The notes below the pieces were generated by a model. It searched no databases, had not been told where the DNA came from, and saw only the letters and a program-made list of their open reading frames with translations. The position numbers and the translations under genes are program-made. Of a stretch of 64,000 bases of DNA, positions 16,028-24,635 are shown one piece after another (within the stretch, counting starts at the first letter, position 1; each line of letters starts with the position of its first letter). The stretch lies in the NCBI RefSeq assembly GCF_030285625.1, contig NZ_CP127294.1, positions 5,736,001-5,800,000 of the forward strand, given 5' to 3'. The DNA is from Amycolatopsis sp. 2-15 (GTDB lineage Bacteria > Actinomycetota > Actinomycetes > Mycobacteriales > Pseudonocardiaceae).

Positions 16028-17551
16028 GTGAACACCGGCTACCCGGTCCGCGTCGAGGCCGAACTGGACGAACCGTTGTCCCGCTGGCTCTGGCTCGTCA
16101 AGTGGCTGCTGGCGCTGCCGCACCACCTCATCCTGGCGGTCCTGTGGATCGCCTACCCGTTCGGCATCGCGGCGTTCTTCGCGATCCTCGTGACGGGCCG
16201 CTACCCGCGTTCGCTGTTCGAGTTCACCGTGGGCGTGCTGCGGTGGAGTTTCCGCGTGCACTACTACTCCTATGCCGCACTCGGCACCGACCGGTACCCG
16301 CCGTTCACGTTCGGCGACGTGCCCGAGTACCCGGCGCGGCTGCAGGTCGAGTACCCGCAACGGCTTTCACGCGGGCTCGTGCTCGTGAAGTGGTGGCTCC
16401 TGGCGCTGCCGCAGCTCATCCTCGTGGGACTGTTCGTCGGCGGCGGCACGTGGCTGTTCACCCGGTCGGGCCGGTTCGACTTCACGTGGGCGGCCGGTGG
16501 TCTCGTCGGCATCCTGGTGCTGATCGCCGCGGTCGTCCTGCTGTTCACCGGAAAGTACCCGCGCCCGCTGTTCGACTTCATTCTCGGGCTCGACCGCTGG
16601 GTGCTGCGGGTCGCCGCGTACGTGTCGCTGCTGATCGACCGGTACCCGCCGTTCCGGCTCGACCTGGGCGGCAGCGAGCCGGGCGGACCGGCGCCTTCGC
16701 CGGGGCCGCTGACCCAGCCGCCGCCCGGTTCGGCGACCGAGCCGGGGACCGAGCCCGCGACACCGCCGTTCGCCGCACCCCCGACACCATCGGCGGGCGG
16801 TCCCGGCCCGGCGGCCACGGGCTGGACGGGTGGCCGCATCGCCGCCGCGATCTGCGGCGCGGTGCTGGTGCTGTTCTCCACCGGTCTGCTCTCGGGCGGC
16901 AGCGCGCTGATGTGGGCCGACCGCAACCAGCGTGACGCCGACGGCTACTTCTCCGGCTCGGCCCCCTTCAACGCTTCGGGATACGCGCTCGTGAGTGACC
17001 CCGTGCAGCTGCACGGCCTGGGCACCGGCGGGCCGGACCTCGCCGCGATCGTCGGCGACACCCGGATCCGCGCCACCGCCGTCGACGCCACGCAAGGTGT
17101 CTTCGTCGGCATCGCGCCCGCCGCGAGCGCGGCACAGTACCTCGCCGGCGTCGAGCACACGACGGTGATCGATTTCGGCGACCGCGGTGCGGTCGGCGTC
17201 GACAACCCGGGCCGCGCGCTGACGATCCCGCCGGAGCAGGCGGGAATCTGGGCCGGCCAGGCGTCGGGCCCCGGCACGCAGTCCGTGGCGTGGCCCGTGC
17301 GCGACGGGGACTGGACCGTCGTGGTAATGAACTCCGACGGCTCCCGAGGCGTCGCGGTCGACGCGGAAGCCGGCGCGACCGTGCCGGCGATCGGCTGGCT
17401 GTCGGTGCTGCTCGTCGTGGTCGGCGTGGTGGTCCTGGCCGGTGGTGTGGCGTGCATCTGGTTCGCCGCGCGCGGCGCTTCGGGGCACCGGGCGCGCACG
17501 CCCGTGCCGGTGGCCGGAGGAGGTCCCGGCGACGGGGGGCGAGCACCGTGA
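16028..17551 (+). CDS. DUF4389 membrane protein with extracytoplasmic domain
   Basis: 507 residues. Two tandem DUF4389 units are visible, each with an LxLVKWxLLALPxxLIL helix, a second hydrophobic helix, TG[KR]YPRxLF and DRYPPF (roughly residues 20-105 and 115-215). A Pro/Gly-rich linker, a third membrane helix near residue 275, a soluble domain of about 170 residues and a last membrane helix near the C-terminus follow. GTG at 16028 with AAGGAGG 8 bp upstream. It overlaps the next gene by GTGA, so the two are co-translated. DUF4389 has no established function; linkage to DevRS-like genes suggests stress induction. Confidence 0.85.
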   Translation: MNTGYPVRVEAELDEPLSRWLWLVKWLLALPHHLILAVLWIAYPFGIAAFFAILVTGRYPRSLFEFTVGVLRWSFRVHYYSYAALGTDRYPPFTFGDVPEYPARLQVEYPQRLSRGLVLVKWWLLALPQLILVGLFVGGGTWLFTRSGRFDFTWAAGGLVGILVLIAAVVLLFTGKYPRPLFDFILGLDRWVLRVAAYVSLLIDRYPPFRLDLGGSEPGGPAPSPGPLTQPPPGSATEPGTEPATPPFAAPPTPSAGGPGPAATGWTGGRIAAAICGAVLVLFSTGLLSGGSALMWADRNQRDADGYFSGSAPFNASGYALVSDPVQLHGLGTGGPDLAAIVGDTRIRATAVDATQGVFVGIAPAASAAQYLAGVEHTTVIDFGDRGAVGVDNPGRALTIPPEQAGIWAGQASGPGTQSVAWPVRDGDWTVVVMNSDGSRGVAVDAEAGATVPAIGWLSVLLVVVGVVVLAGGVACIWFAARGASGHRARTPVPVAGGGPGDGGRAP

Positions 17552-18147
17552 CCCGTTCGGCGGACTGGTTCAAACGGATGCGGCACGCCCTGTTCCCGCG
17601 GGGCGGCGTGGTGGTCCGGCCGTCGGACCGGTTCCAGGCAGCGGTGCTGGCCGCCTTCGTGGTGTTCGCGCTGCTGGCGGTGCCGTTCGCCGGCGTCGTC
17701 GGTTCGGAAACCGCCGCGCAGCGCGGAAAACAGGCTACCGAGGAAGCGGCCAGCCGGCACCGCGTCGAGGCGACACTGCTCGTCGACGGGCCGCCGCAGC
17801 ACGCCGTCGGCCCGGACGGCGTGCCGAGTGGGGCGCAGCCGCGCGATGCCCGCTGGCGGTTGCCCGACGGCGGTTTCCGCGTTGCGCAGGTCGACGCAGA
17901 CCCGGAGACCAAGGCCGGCGACCTGGTCGTGGTGTGGCTCGACCGGGCCGGTGACCCGGTGCCGCCGCCGCTCGATCCGCGTACGGCCTCGGTCGAGGGT
18001 GCGATGACGGGGTTCGGGGCGTGGGCCGGGTTCTGCGCGCTGCTGAGCCTGCTCTACGGAGCCCTCGTCCTCGGGCTCGACCGTCGGCGGCTCAGGTTGT
18101 GGCAGCGGGAGTGGACGTTGGAACTGGACGGCAAGACGAGGTCCTGA
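17548..18147 (+). CDS. Rv1733c-like two-helix membrane protein
   Basis: 199 residues. Layout matches the DosR-regulon protein Rv1733c: a short basic N-terminus, VRPSDRFQAAVLAAFVVFAL leading the first membrane helix, an extracytoplasmic loop of about 100 residues with VVWLDRAGDPVPPP, and a second helix FGAWAGFCALLSLLYGALVL. The GTG start overlaps the upstream stop by 4 bp. Function of the family is unknown; in M. tuberculosis it is a hypoxia-induced antigen. It strengthens the dormancy-island reading. Confidence 0.82.
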   Translation: MTRSADWFKRMRHALFPRGGVVVRPSDRFQAAVLAAFVVFALLAVPFAGVVGSETAAQRGKQATEEAASRHRVEATLLVDGPPQHAVGPDGVPSGAQPRDARWRLPDGGFRVAQVDADPETKAGDLVVVWLDRAGDPVPPPLDPRTASVEGAMTGFGAWAGFCALLSLLYGALVLGLDRRRLRLWQREWTLELDGKTRS

Positions 18148-18202
18148 CCGGCCGGAGCCGAAGCGGGACTGGAGAAACGACCGGAGAAAGGCGGGATGGC
18201 GG

Positions 18203-18496
18203 ATGCTCACCATGACCCGATCGGCGATCGCGGCGATCGACCGGATCACCGAGGCCCACCAAGTCGGACGGCGCGGCGGCTGCCGTCTGGTGCTCGACGG
18301 CCCGCCCCGGGCGGGGGCGGCGGTCGAGGTGGAGGTGGCCACGTGCCCGGCCAAGGGCGACGATGTCGTCGCGATCGACGACACGCAGCTGTTCCTCTCG
18401 CGCGAGGCCAGGGTGGGGCTCGCGGAGAAGGTCCTCGACGTCCGGGAGGACCTGGAGGGCCACTACACGTTCCTGATCGCGAACGCCCGCCTGTGA
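18203..18496 (+). CDS. HesB/IscA-like small protein
   Basis: 97 residues. Begins MLTMTRSAIAAIDRI and ends with VLDVREDLEGHYTFLIA, the layout of the actinobacterial HesB-like proteins related to A-type Fe-S carriers. The three conserved cysteines of true IscA are absent, so cluster binding is doubtful. ATG at 18203 with a GAAAGGCGGG stretch upstream. It sits in the stress island, 55 bp after the Rv1733c-like gene. Confidence 0.75.
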   Translation: MLTMTRSAIAAIDRITEAHQVGRRGGCRLVLDGPPRAGAAVEVEVATCPAKGDDVVAIDDTQLFLSREARVGLAEKVLDVREDLEGHYTFLIANARL

Positions 18497-18679
18497 CGCC
18501 GGCGGGACCCCGACCCCGGAAGGCGAGTCCCGACGGCGGAAATCGACGCACCGACCGCCGGCGTGGTGGCCGCGCCCGGTACGGATGACCGCGGCAGCGA
18601 CGCCTTCGGCCCCTCTGCCGGGAAATCCACCGGACGCGGGTCGCTTCGCGTTGGACGTGGCGCGGGGAGGAGGACCAGT

Positions 18680-19450
18680 ATGGGTACCAAGGGCGAGATG
18701 GGGGAGGTGGCCGCTGTGGGTGACCGAGAGCGGCGGATGATCCGTACGTTCGTCTCGATGGCCGACACACTGGTCGACGAGTACGACGTGACGGACCTGC
18801 TGGACATTCTGGCGCAGCGCTGCGTCGAGCTGCTCGAAGTCGGGGCCGCGGGGCTGATGCTCGCGGACGAGCGCGGGAGCCTGGAAGTGCGGGCCTCCTC
18901 GACGGAGCAGGACGGGCTGCGGGAGCTGGTCAAGCTCGGTGTCGACGAGGGACCGGGCGTGGCCTGCTTCCGATCCGGCGTCGCGGTGCACGCGACGACG
19001 ATCGGCGCCGACAGCCAGCGGTGGCCGCGGTTCGCCGCGGCGGCGCGGCGGGCGGGGTTCGCCTCGGTGCACTCGCTGCCGTTGCGGCTGCGCGGGCTGA
19101 CGATCGGCGCGCTGAACCTGTTCGGCCGCGCCAACGTGCCGGCCGAGGACCTCGAGCTGGCACAGGGCCTCGCGGACACCGCCACGATCGGGATCCTGCA
19201 GGAACGCGCCATCCGCCGCGGCGAGGTGCTCTCGGACCAGCTGCAGTCGGCGCTGAGCAGCCGCGTGGTCATCGAGCAGGCGAAGGGCGTGCTGTCGATC
19301 AGTGGGCGCCTGTCGATGGCCGACGCGTTCACGGCGCTGCGCCAGTACGCGCGCAGCCACAACACCCGGCTCGGCGAAGTCGCCCGTTCGCTGGCCGAAG
19401 GCGAGCTCGACCCGGCCGTGGTGCTGACGCGGGTGTCCGGCAAGAACTGA
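18680..19450 (+). CDS. GAF and ANTAR domain transcription antitermination regulator
   Basis: 256 residues. The GAF domain spans roughly residues 25-165 (VTDLLDILAQRCVELLEVGA, PLRLRGLTIGALNLF), followed by a C-terminal ANTAR domain of three helices (SDQLQSALSSRVVIEQAKGV through RSHNTRLGEVARSLAEGE). ANTAR domains bind two-hexaloop RNA and prevent termination. The start at 18680 is preceded by GGGGAGGAGGA. The signal for the GAF domain is unknown. Context suggests it belongs to the same stress island. Confidence 0.9.
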   Translation: MGTKGEMGEVAAVGDRERRMIRTFVSMADTLVDEYDVTDLLDILAQRCVELLEVGAAGLMLADERGSLEVRASSTEQDGLRELVKLGVDEGPGVACFRSGVAVHATTIGADSQRWPRFAAAARRAGFASVHSLPLRLRGLTIGALNLFGRANVPAEDLELAQGLADTATIGILQERAIRRGEVLSDQLQSALSSRVVIEQAKGVLSISGRLSMADAFTALRQYARSHNTRLGEVARSLAEGELDPAVVLTRVSGKN

Positions 19451-19669
19451 TCACGAGTTGCCCGGCTCCGGGGAAGCGTTTTCCCCGGCGGCCGTCGTCA
19501 GCCCGGATCCGACTGTCCCGTATGGACTCTCCGGGCCCCGCGCCCGGACACGGTCGATCATCCTCTGCGCCTCGGCCTCGGTGAACCGGCCCTGGCGCAC
19601 GTAGCCGACGATGGCGGCCACGGTGCTCAGGTGCGGTTCGGCGATGCCCGTCAAGTCCATGGAATCCAC
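19451..19669 (-). CDS. Small hypothetical protein (72 residues)
   Basis: GTG at 19669 (or ATG at 19660), with GAGTGAGGGG upstream. The core STVAAIVGYVRQGRFTEAEA followed by QRMIDRVRARG looks like a short helical hairpin of the kind seen at the end of SHOCT-like domains. The stop lies directly against the stop of the convergent ANTAR gene, and its 3' end overlaps a terminator-like hairpin. Function unknown. Confidence 0.55.
   Translation of the reverse strand: MDSMDLTGIAEPHLSTVAAIVGYVRQGRFTEAEAQRMIDRVRARGPESPYGTVGSGLTTAAGENASPEPGNS
19468..19488 (+). terminator. Hairpin after the GAF-ANTAR gene
   Basis: CCGGGGAA pairs perfectly with TTCCCCGG across a 5-nt loop, 17 bp after the stop at 19450. 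Overlaps the tail of the convergent small gene. Confidence 0.55.
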
Positions 19670-19855
19670 GGCGGCCCCTCACTCCGCTGGCTCGCCGCCG
19701 GGGGCAGGGGCGGCCCTTCGCACCCTACGCGCTCCCTGCGCCGTTGTGCGGGCCCGGGACACACCTTCCGCGGCAACGATTTCAGCGGTTCTTGGCCGCC
19801 GCACGGCAGCGCTGGCAGCAAAAACCCGCGTCGACGTGGGAGAAACCGCTACGGA

Positions 19856-20473
19856 TCAAGCGTTCCCGGCGGGGGCGACGGCGGCCATCGCCCGGTCGAG
19901 GCACACGGCGAACGTCTCCGCGCCCCCGCCGGCGAGCCACGCGTGCTGCGCGGCGAGCAGGCACGAGAACGCGGCACCGGCGACGGCGGGGAGCGCCGGG
20001 TCGGTCGGGTCGCATGGCGTGCCGCGGGTTTCGGCGCGTTCACGCAGCACGGTCTCGGCCGCGGCCGCCATGCGGTGCAGCTTCTCGAGGTAGCTCGCGA
20101 GCAGGGCGGGTGTCGCGAAGACGATGCGCTGCATGGGTTCGGCGACCTCGTGCTTGCCGGGCGCGTCGACGTAGGGCACGAGCAGGTCGAACGCCCGGCG
20201 CAGCGAGGTCCACGCCGGTTCGTCGAGCGGGCGCTCGCGCAGCCGCTCGACCATCGTCTCGGCCAGCACCTCGAACTTGCCGACGATCAGGTCTTCCTTG
20301 GTGGGGAAGTAGCGGAACAGGCTGCGCCGCGACAGGCCCGCGGCCTCGGCGACGTCGCCCATCGTCGTGCGCTCGTAGCCGTGCTTGACGAACAACCGCT
20401 GCGCGGCCTCGGTGATGTCCTGCTGCACGGCCCGGCGGGTCCGTTCGCGCAGGCCGGGGCGGTGGTCGGTCAC
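19856..20473 (-). CDS. TetR family transcriptional repressor
   Basis: 205 residues. N-terminal helix-turn-helix: ITEAAQRLFVKHGYERTTMG, DVAEAAGLSRRSLFRYFPTK. The C-terminal ligand domain is of the MftR/AcrR-like type. GTG start at 20473. Divergent from an SDR gene 92 bp away with a perfect 15-bp palindrome between them, so it very probably represses itself and the SDR. Inducer unknown. Confidence 0.92.
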   Translation of the reverse strand: MTDHRPGLRERTRRAVQQDITEAAQRLFVKHGYERTTMGDVAEAAGLSRRSLFRYFPTKEDLIVGKFEVLAETMVERLRERPLDEPAWTSLRRAFDLLVPYVDAPGKHEVAEPMQRIVFATPALLASYLEKLHRMAAAAETVLRERAETRGTPCDPTDPALPAVAGAAFSCLLAAQHAWLAGGGAETFAVCLDRAMAAVAPAGNA

Positions 20474-20502
20474 CAGGCCACCCTAACAGCGTTCGGCACA
20501 GT

Positions 20503-20517
20503 TGGCACTGAGTGCCA
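20503..20517. promoter_or_regulatory. Palindromic operator between TetR and SDR
   Basis: TGGCACTGAGTGCCA: perfect 7-bp arms around a central G. It overlaps the -35 side (TTGGCA at 20502) of a promoter whose -10 could be TACAGT at 20527-20532 reading toward the SDR. Confidence 0.75.
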
Positions 20518-20565
20518 CAAGTGGCGTACAGTGTCGATCAAGCAAGCCTGGGAACGAGGAGCGTC

Positions 20566-21405
20566 ATGTCCGAACCGAAGACGATCGTGATCACCGGTGC
20601 CAGCGACGGCATCGGTGCGGCCGCGGCCCGCCGCCTGCACGCCGACGGCCACCGGGTCGTGGTCGTCGGGCGCTCGCCCGCCAAGACCGAAGCCGTCGCC
20701 CAGGAGCTCGGGGTTGAGCACCACGTCGCCGACTTCGCGCGCTTCGCCGAGGTACGCGACCTGGCCGCCGCGCTCGACGCGGCCCACCCGCGCATCGACG
20801 TGCTCGTGAACAACGCCGGGGGCATCTTCGGCGACCGCGCCAAGACCGAGGACGGCTTCGAGAAGACCGTGCAGGTCAACCACCTGTCGCCGTTCCTGCT
20901 CACCACGCTGCTGATGGACACGCTGCTGGTGTCTCGCGCGTCGGTGATCCAGACCTCGAGCTCGGGCGCCCGGCTGTTCGGCGACCTGCGGCTCGAGGAC
21001 CTCGACCACGACGCGGCGTTCACCCCGCACAAGGCCTACGGCACCGCGAAGCTGGAGAACATCCTGTTCACGCGCGAGCTCCACGCCCGTTTCCATGCTC
21101 GGGGCCTGTCCGCGGCCGCGTTCCACCCCGGTGCCGTCGCCACGGCCTTCGCGACCGAGAGCTCCAGCTTCTTCCGGCTGGTCTACAAGAACCCGCTGGG
21201 CCGGATGGTCATGGTCAGCCCGGAGAAGGGCGCGCGCCAGCTGGTCTGGCTGGCGACCGCCGAACCGGGCGCCGAGTGGGAGTCCGGCGCGTACTACGAG
21301 CGCGGCAAGCCCGCGCGGCGCGTGAACCCGCAGGCGACCGACGACGACCTCGCCCGCCGGCTGTGGGACCGCTCGGCCGAGCTGGTCGGGGTGCAGACCG
21401 CCTGA
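20566..21405 (+). CDS. Short-chain dehydrogenase/reductase
   Basis: 279-residue classical SDR. Cofactor loop GASDGIGAAAA, NNAGG, then Ser in TSSSGAR and the Y-x3-K pair in KAYGTAKLEN. The absence of an acidic residue early after the glycine loop and the VVGRSPAK segment suggest NADP(H) preference. The N-terminus is short, and the start at 20566 follows ACGAGGA. Under control of the divergent TetR gene. Substrate unknown. Confidence 0.9.
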   Translation: MSEPKTIVITGASDGIGAAAARRLHADGHRVVVVGRSPAKTEAVAQELGVEHHVADFARFAEVRDLAAALDAAHPRIDVLVNNAGGIFGDRAKTEDGFEKTVQVNHLSPFLLTTLLMDTLLVSRASVIQTSSSGARLFGDLRLEDLDHDAAFTPHKAYGTAKLENILFTRELHARFHARGLSAAAFHPGAVATAFATESSSFFRLVYKNPLGRMVMVSPEKGARQLVWLATAEPGAEWESGAYYERGKPARRVNPQATDDDLARRLWDRSAELVGVQTA

Positions 21406-21408
21406 GGT

Positions 21409-21975
21409 TCAGCAGGGCCGGAGCCCGGCCACGACCAGGTCCAGCAGCCGCGAGGCCAGCTCGCGCTGGTCTTCGTGGCCCGCGATGAGGGTGACGCCGC
21501 CGATCGCCATCATCACGTCGTCGGCCGGGACGTCGGCGCGCAGTGTCCCGGCCTCGGCTGCGGCGGTGAGCATGCGCTCGATCGCCGCGCGCAGCAGGTC
21601 ACGGCTGTGTGTGCGCAGGCCTTCGCGGGCGGCCAGGATGCCGGGCAGTGCTTCGGCCATCCCGTTCTTGGTGAGCATGTAGTCCACGAACCGCTCCGCC
21701 CACGCGCGCAGGGCGGCGTCGGGTGGCCGCTCGGCGAGCAGGTCCGCGGCGGATCCGGCCAGGCGTTCGGTCTCGCTGCGGTATGTCGCCTCCACGAGGT
21801 CTTCCCGGGCCGGGAACCGCCGGTACAGCGTGGCGATGCCGACGCCGGCCTCCTTCGCGATGGCCTTGAGCGAGGTGTCCGCCCCCTGGCGGGAAAACGC
21901 GCGCGCCGCGGCCTCGAGGATGCGGTCCTGGTTCTCCTGCGCGTCGGCCCGCAGCGACCGTCCGGTGTTCGTCAC
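21409..21975 (-). CDS. TetR family transcriptional repressor (second pair)
   Basis: 188 residues from a GTG at 21975 with AGAGGGGTGG upstream. Helix-turn-helix: RILEAAARAFSRQGADTSLK, AIAKEAGVGIATLYRRFPAR. The open frame reaches 22233, but the extra part overlaps the operator and the next gene and has no support. Divergent from an SDR across 95 bp containing a near-perfect 30-bp palindrome. Its stop is only 3 bp from the stop of the preceding SDR. Confidence 0.92.
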   Translation of the reverse strand: MTNTGRSLRADAQENQDRILEAAARAFSRQGADTSLKAIAKEAGVGIATLYRRFPAREDLVEATYRSETERLAGSAADLLAERPPDAALRAWAERFVDYMLTKNGMAEALPGILAAREGLRTHSRDLLRAAIERMLTAAAEAGTLRADVPADDVMMAIGGVTLIAGHEDQRELASRLLDLVVAGLRPC

Positions 21976-22014
21976 GCCACCCCTCTTTGCTAAGTGGACC
22001 CGAATCCGGTTATA

Positions 22015-22044
22015 GTCGTATGTGGAACCGGCTCCACATACGAC
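22015..22044. promoter_or_regulatory. 30-bp near-perfect palindrome, operator of the second TetR/SDR pair
   Basis: Arms GTCGTATGTGGA and TCCACATACGAC are perfect complements (12 bp) around ACCGGC, whose centre CCGG is also symmetric. It overlaps TATAGT at 22011-22016, a good -10 for the SDR with TTGCTA 18 bp upstream. Confidence 0.82.
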
Positions 22045-22070
22045 ACTAGCGGAGCGGAGAGGACAGCACC

Positions 22071-23024
22071 ATGACCCAGCGAGTGACCACGCCCTTCGGC
22101 GCGACGTCCACGGCGGCCGAGGTGGTCGCCGGAGTCGACCTGAGCGGCCGGCGCGCCGTCGTGACCGGGGCGGCGTCGGGGATCGGCGAGGAGACCGCCC
22201 GCTCGCTCGCGTCGGCCGGCGCGGAGGTGACACTGGCCGTGCGCGACCCGGCGGCGGGGGAGCGGGTGGCGCGGGAGATCGGAGCGAGCACGGGGAGCTC
22301 CGCCGTGCGGGTGGCCACCCTGGACCTGGCCGACCCGGCCTCGGTCAGCGCGTTCGTCGCGGCCTGGGAAGGGCCGCTGCACATCCTGGTGGCCAACGCC
22401 GGCGTGATGGCCACACCCGAGCGGCGGACGGCGCCGGGCTGGGACCTGCAGTTCGCCACCAACCACCTCGGCCATTTCCAGCTGGCGACCGGCCTGCACA
22501 GCGCGCTCGCCGCGGCGAGGCACGCCCGCGTGGTCGTGGTCAGCTCGGTGGGACACGTCAACGGCGAGGTGCTCTTCGACGACGTCTCCTTCACGCGCAC
22601 GCCGTACGACCCGTGGGCGGCCTACAGCCAGTCGAAGACGGCCAACATCCTCTTCGCCGTCGAGGCGGCTCGGCTCTGGGCGGCCGAGGGGATCGCGGTG
22701 AACGCGCTCAACCCGGGCCGCGTCTGGTCCACGAACCTCGGCCGGCACATGGCGAACCCGCCGTCGGCCTTCGATCCCTCCGGCGCGACCGGCGTGTCCG
22801 TGAAGGACATCCCGCAGGGCGCCGCGACCTCGGTGCTGCTCGCCGCGTCGCCGCTCGTGGCAGGTGTGACCGGGAAGTACTTCGAGGACTGCCAGGAAGC
22901 CGAGCCGTTCACCGCGGGCGTGCGGCGGGGTGTCGCGGACTTCGCGCTCGACCCGGCGAAGGCACGGCGGCTGTGGGCGCTTTCGGCGGAACTGCTCGCT
23001 CAGGCGGGTTATCCCCTCGCGTGA
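22071..23024 (+). CDS. Short-chain dehydrogenase/reductase (retinol-dehydrogenase-like)
   Basis: 317 residues, longer than a classical SDR, with a C-terminal extension. TGAASGIGEETA cofactor loop, ANAGVM, Ser in VVSSVGHV and Y-x3-K in AAYSQSKTAN. ATG at 22071 with CGGAGAGGA upstream. Product of the second TetR/SDR pair. Related proteins oxidise or reduce lipophilic alcohols or ketones; substrate not determinable. Confidence 0.91.
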   Translation: MTQRVTTPFGATSTAAEVVAGVDLSGRRAVVTGAASGIGEETARSLASAGAEVTLAVRDPAAGERVAREIGASTGSSAVRVATLDLADPASVSAFVAAWEGPLHILVANAGVMATPERRTAPGWDLQFATNHLGHFQLATGLHSALAAARHARVVVVSSVGHVNGEVLFDDVSFTRTPYDPWAAYSQSKTANILFAVEAARLWAAEGIAVNALNPGRVWSTNLGRHMANPPSAFDPSGATGVSVKDIPQGAATSVLLAASPLVAGVTGKYFEDCQEAEPFTAGVRRGVADFALDPAKARRLWALSAELLAQAGYPLA

Positions 23025-23060
23025 CCGGCAGGCCGGTGTGGTGCCGGGCGTGCGCGACGC

Positions 23061-23591
23061 CTAGGTCGTCGCCGGAGCGCTCGGGGTGCTCGGGGTGCTC
23101 GTCGAGCCGCCGCACACCGAGACGACGGCGCCGACCGACGTGGCGACCTGCGTCGCGGCTGTGCGCAACGCGGAGACGTCGAGCGGCTGGGTCGTCAGCA
23201 CGTCCTGCAGCTGCTGGAGCGCGGTGCCGGCGGCGTCGAGGTCGGACTGCGCTTCCGGCCCGAGCACGGCCCGGGCGGCGTCGAGGGACGAGCGCAGGTC
23301 ACGTGCCGCGGTGGTCACCTCGTCGCGGCTCGCCTGGCCGGTGACGAGCGAGGCCGTCTTGGTCGCGAGGTTCTGGGCCGCCGTGGCGACCGCGGCGCAC
23401 TCGACGCGTGAGTCACGCGAGGTCGGCGCGGGCGAGGCCGGGGCCGACGCCGCGCTGGACGGCGCCGGCGTCTGTCCACTTTGGTCACCTGAGCACGCGG
23501 CGGTGACCGCGAGCGCGCCGAGCAGCGCCGCGACGGCCGCGACGGCCCTCTGCGCCGCGGGATGGCGTCCGGCGCCGGTTTCCTCGGCCAC
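23061..23591 (-). CDS. Putative lipoprotein, Ser/Pro/Thr-rich
   Basis: 176 residues. N-terminal signal peptide AVAAVAALLGALAV ending in a lipobox-like TAAC near residue 33, then a Ser/Ala/Pro linker and a helical domain with two remaining cysteines (SRVECAAVA and VVSVCGGS) that may form a disulfide. GTG at 23591 with GAGGAGG upstream. No recognised functional domain; probably cell-surface. Confidence 0.75.
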   Translation of the reverse strand: MAEETGAGRHPAAQRAVAAVAALLGALAVTAACSGDQSGQTPAPSSAASAPASPAPTSRDSRVECAAVATAAQNLATKTASLVTGQASRDEVTTAARDLRSSLDAARAVLGPEAQSDLDAAGTALQQLQDVLTTQPLDVSALRTAATQVATSVGAVVSVCGGSTSTPSTPSAPATT

Positions 23592-23693
23592 GTCCGCCTC
23601 CTCGTCTGCGCGCCGACGGTGGTCTGCCCGCCATCGTCGCCGCCCGGACCGCTCGCCCGCCTCGCCCGGTCCGGGTGAGCTGGTGTCCGCCGG

Positions 23694-24635
23694 TCAGCGG
23701 AAGGACAGCGACGCGGTCCGCTCAGGGCGGCCGGGGGAGTAGGAGTAGATGATCGACCCCTGTGTCGCGCCCGCGACCACGCGGATCTTCCACGGGCGGA
23801 GGCGGTCGACGCGGAAATCGTCCTCGTAGCTCCACTTGTAGTCGAAGTTGGTCCCGGCGGGCAGGGACTCCCCTGCCTGCCAGATCCCGTGCACGACGAG
23901 GAAGTCGATCGGGCAGTTGACACGGAGCTGGGTGGCCCCGGGGGGGATGTCGAAGGAGAGGCTGCGGTTTTCTCCGGACTCCAGCTGCATGTTCCACTCC
24001 TCGTCGTTCTGGACACCGGATGCGCCCGGTCGGGTTGGGGTGAACGGGATCGGGTGCCGGATCAGGACCCGGTCGGTCTGGATGCCGTCGACCTGAGGCT
24101 GGACGTTGTTGTCCTGCCAGCCGTGCACGAAATCGCGGACCTCGGACTGGCGGCCGCACTGGACGAAGTAGTCGACGTGGCCCACCGCGGCGTCGATGGC
24201 GTCGGAGAACCCGTAGGCGCCGGTGCGGCCGCGGCCCAGGATGCTGACGGCGCCGTCGAGGTAGCCGCGCCACAGGGCCGGGGTGATGGTCGGGAATCCG
24301 GGTGAGGTGAACCACCGGTCCGCGCAGAAGAACACGACTCCGGGGAACCCGAGCAGGTTCGCCCCGGCGAGAGCGCGCCTGCCGTATTCCTGCCCCTGTG
24401 CGAACCCGCCCATCGGATCGTTCTTGCCCACCTCGAAGTACATGGCGATCCCGAGCCCGGCCGCGCGATGGTCGTTGTACTCGGTGGTGTTCGTGTGCTT
24501 GGTGCCCAGCCGGTTCGGCGCGTCGATGTACCGGATCACGCCCGACGGGTGCTCGCCGTCCGGCCCGACCGGCGTGGCCAGGATCTTGGCTGCGGACAGT
24601 TTGCTGCTGCTGTAGTCGATCCACCAGGTGGCCAT
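23694..24635 (-). CDS. DUF1906 (glycoside-hydrolase-like) protein
   Basis: 313 residues. The N-terminal 220 residues match the DUF1906/Rv2525c-like barrel: TWWIDYSSSKL, GVIRYIDAPNR, AGLGIAMYFEVGK, GFPGVVFFCADRWF, YGFSDAIDAAVG. The C-terminal ~90 residues form a separate beta-rich domain. ATG at 24635 (GTG one codon upstream also possible) after GAGGGGA. Homologues act on peptidoglycan or polysaccharide, but no signal peptide is visible here, unlike Rv2525c, which is Tat-exported. Catalytic activity is unproven for the family. Confidence 0.8.
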   Translation of the reverse strand: MATWWIDYSSSKLSAAKILATPVGPDGEHPSGVIRYIDAPNRLGTKHTNTTEYNDHRAAGLGIAMYFEVGKNDPMGGFAQGQEYGRRALAGANLLGFPGVVFFCADRWFTSPGFPTITPALWRGYLDGAVSILGRGRTGAYGFSDAIDAAVGHVDYFVQCGRQSEVRDFVHGWQDNNVQPQVDGIQTDRVLIRHPIPFTPTRPGASGVQNDEEWNMQLESGENRSLSFDIPPGATQLRVNCPIDFLVVHGIWQAGESLPAGTNFDYKWSYEDDFRVDRLRPWKIRVVAGATQGSIIYSYSPGRPERTASLSFR

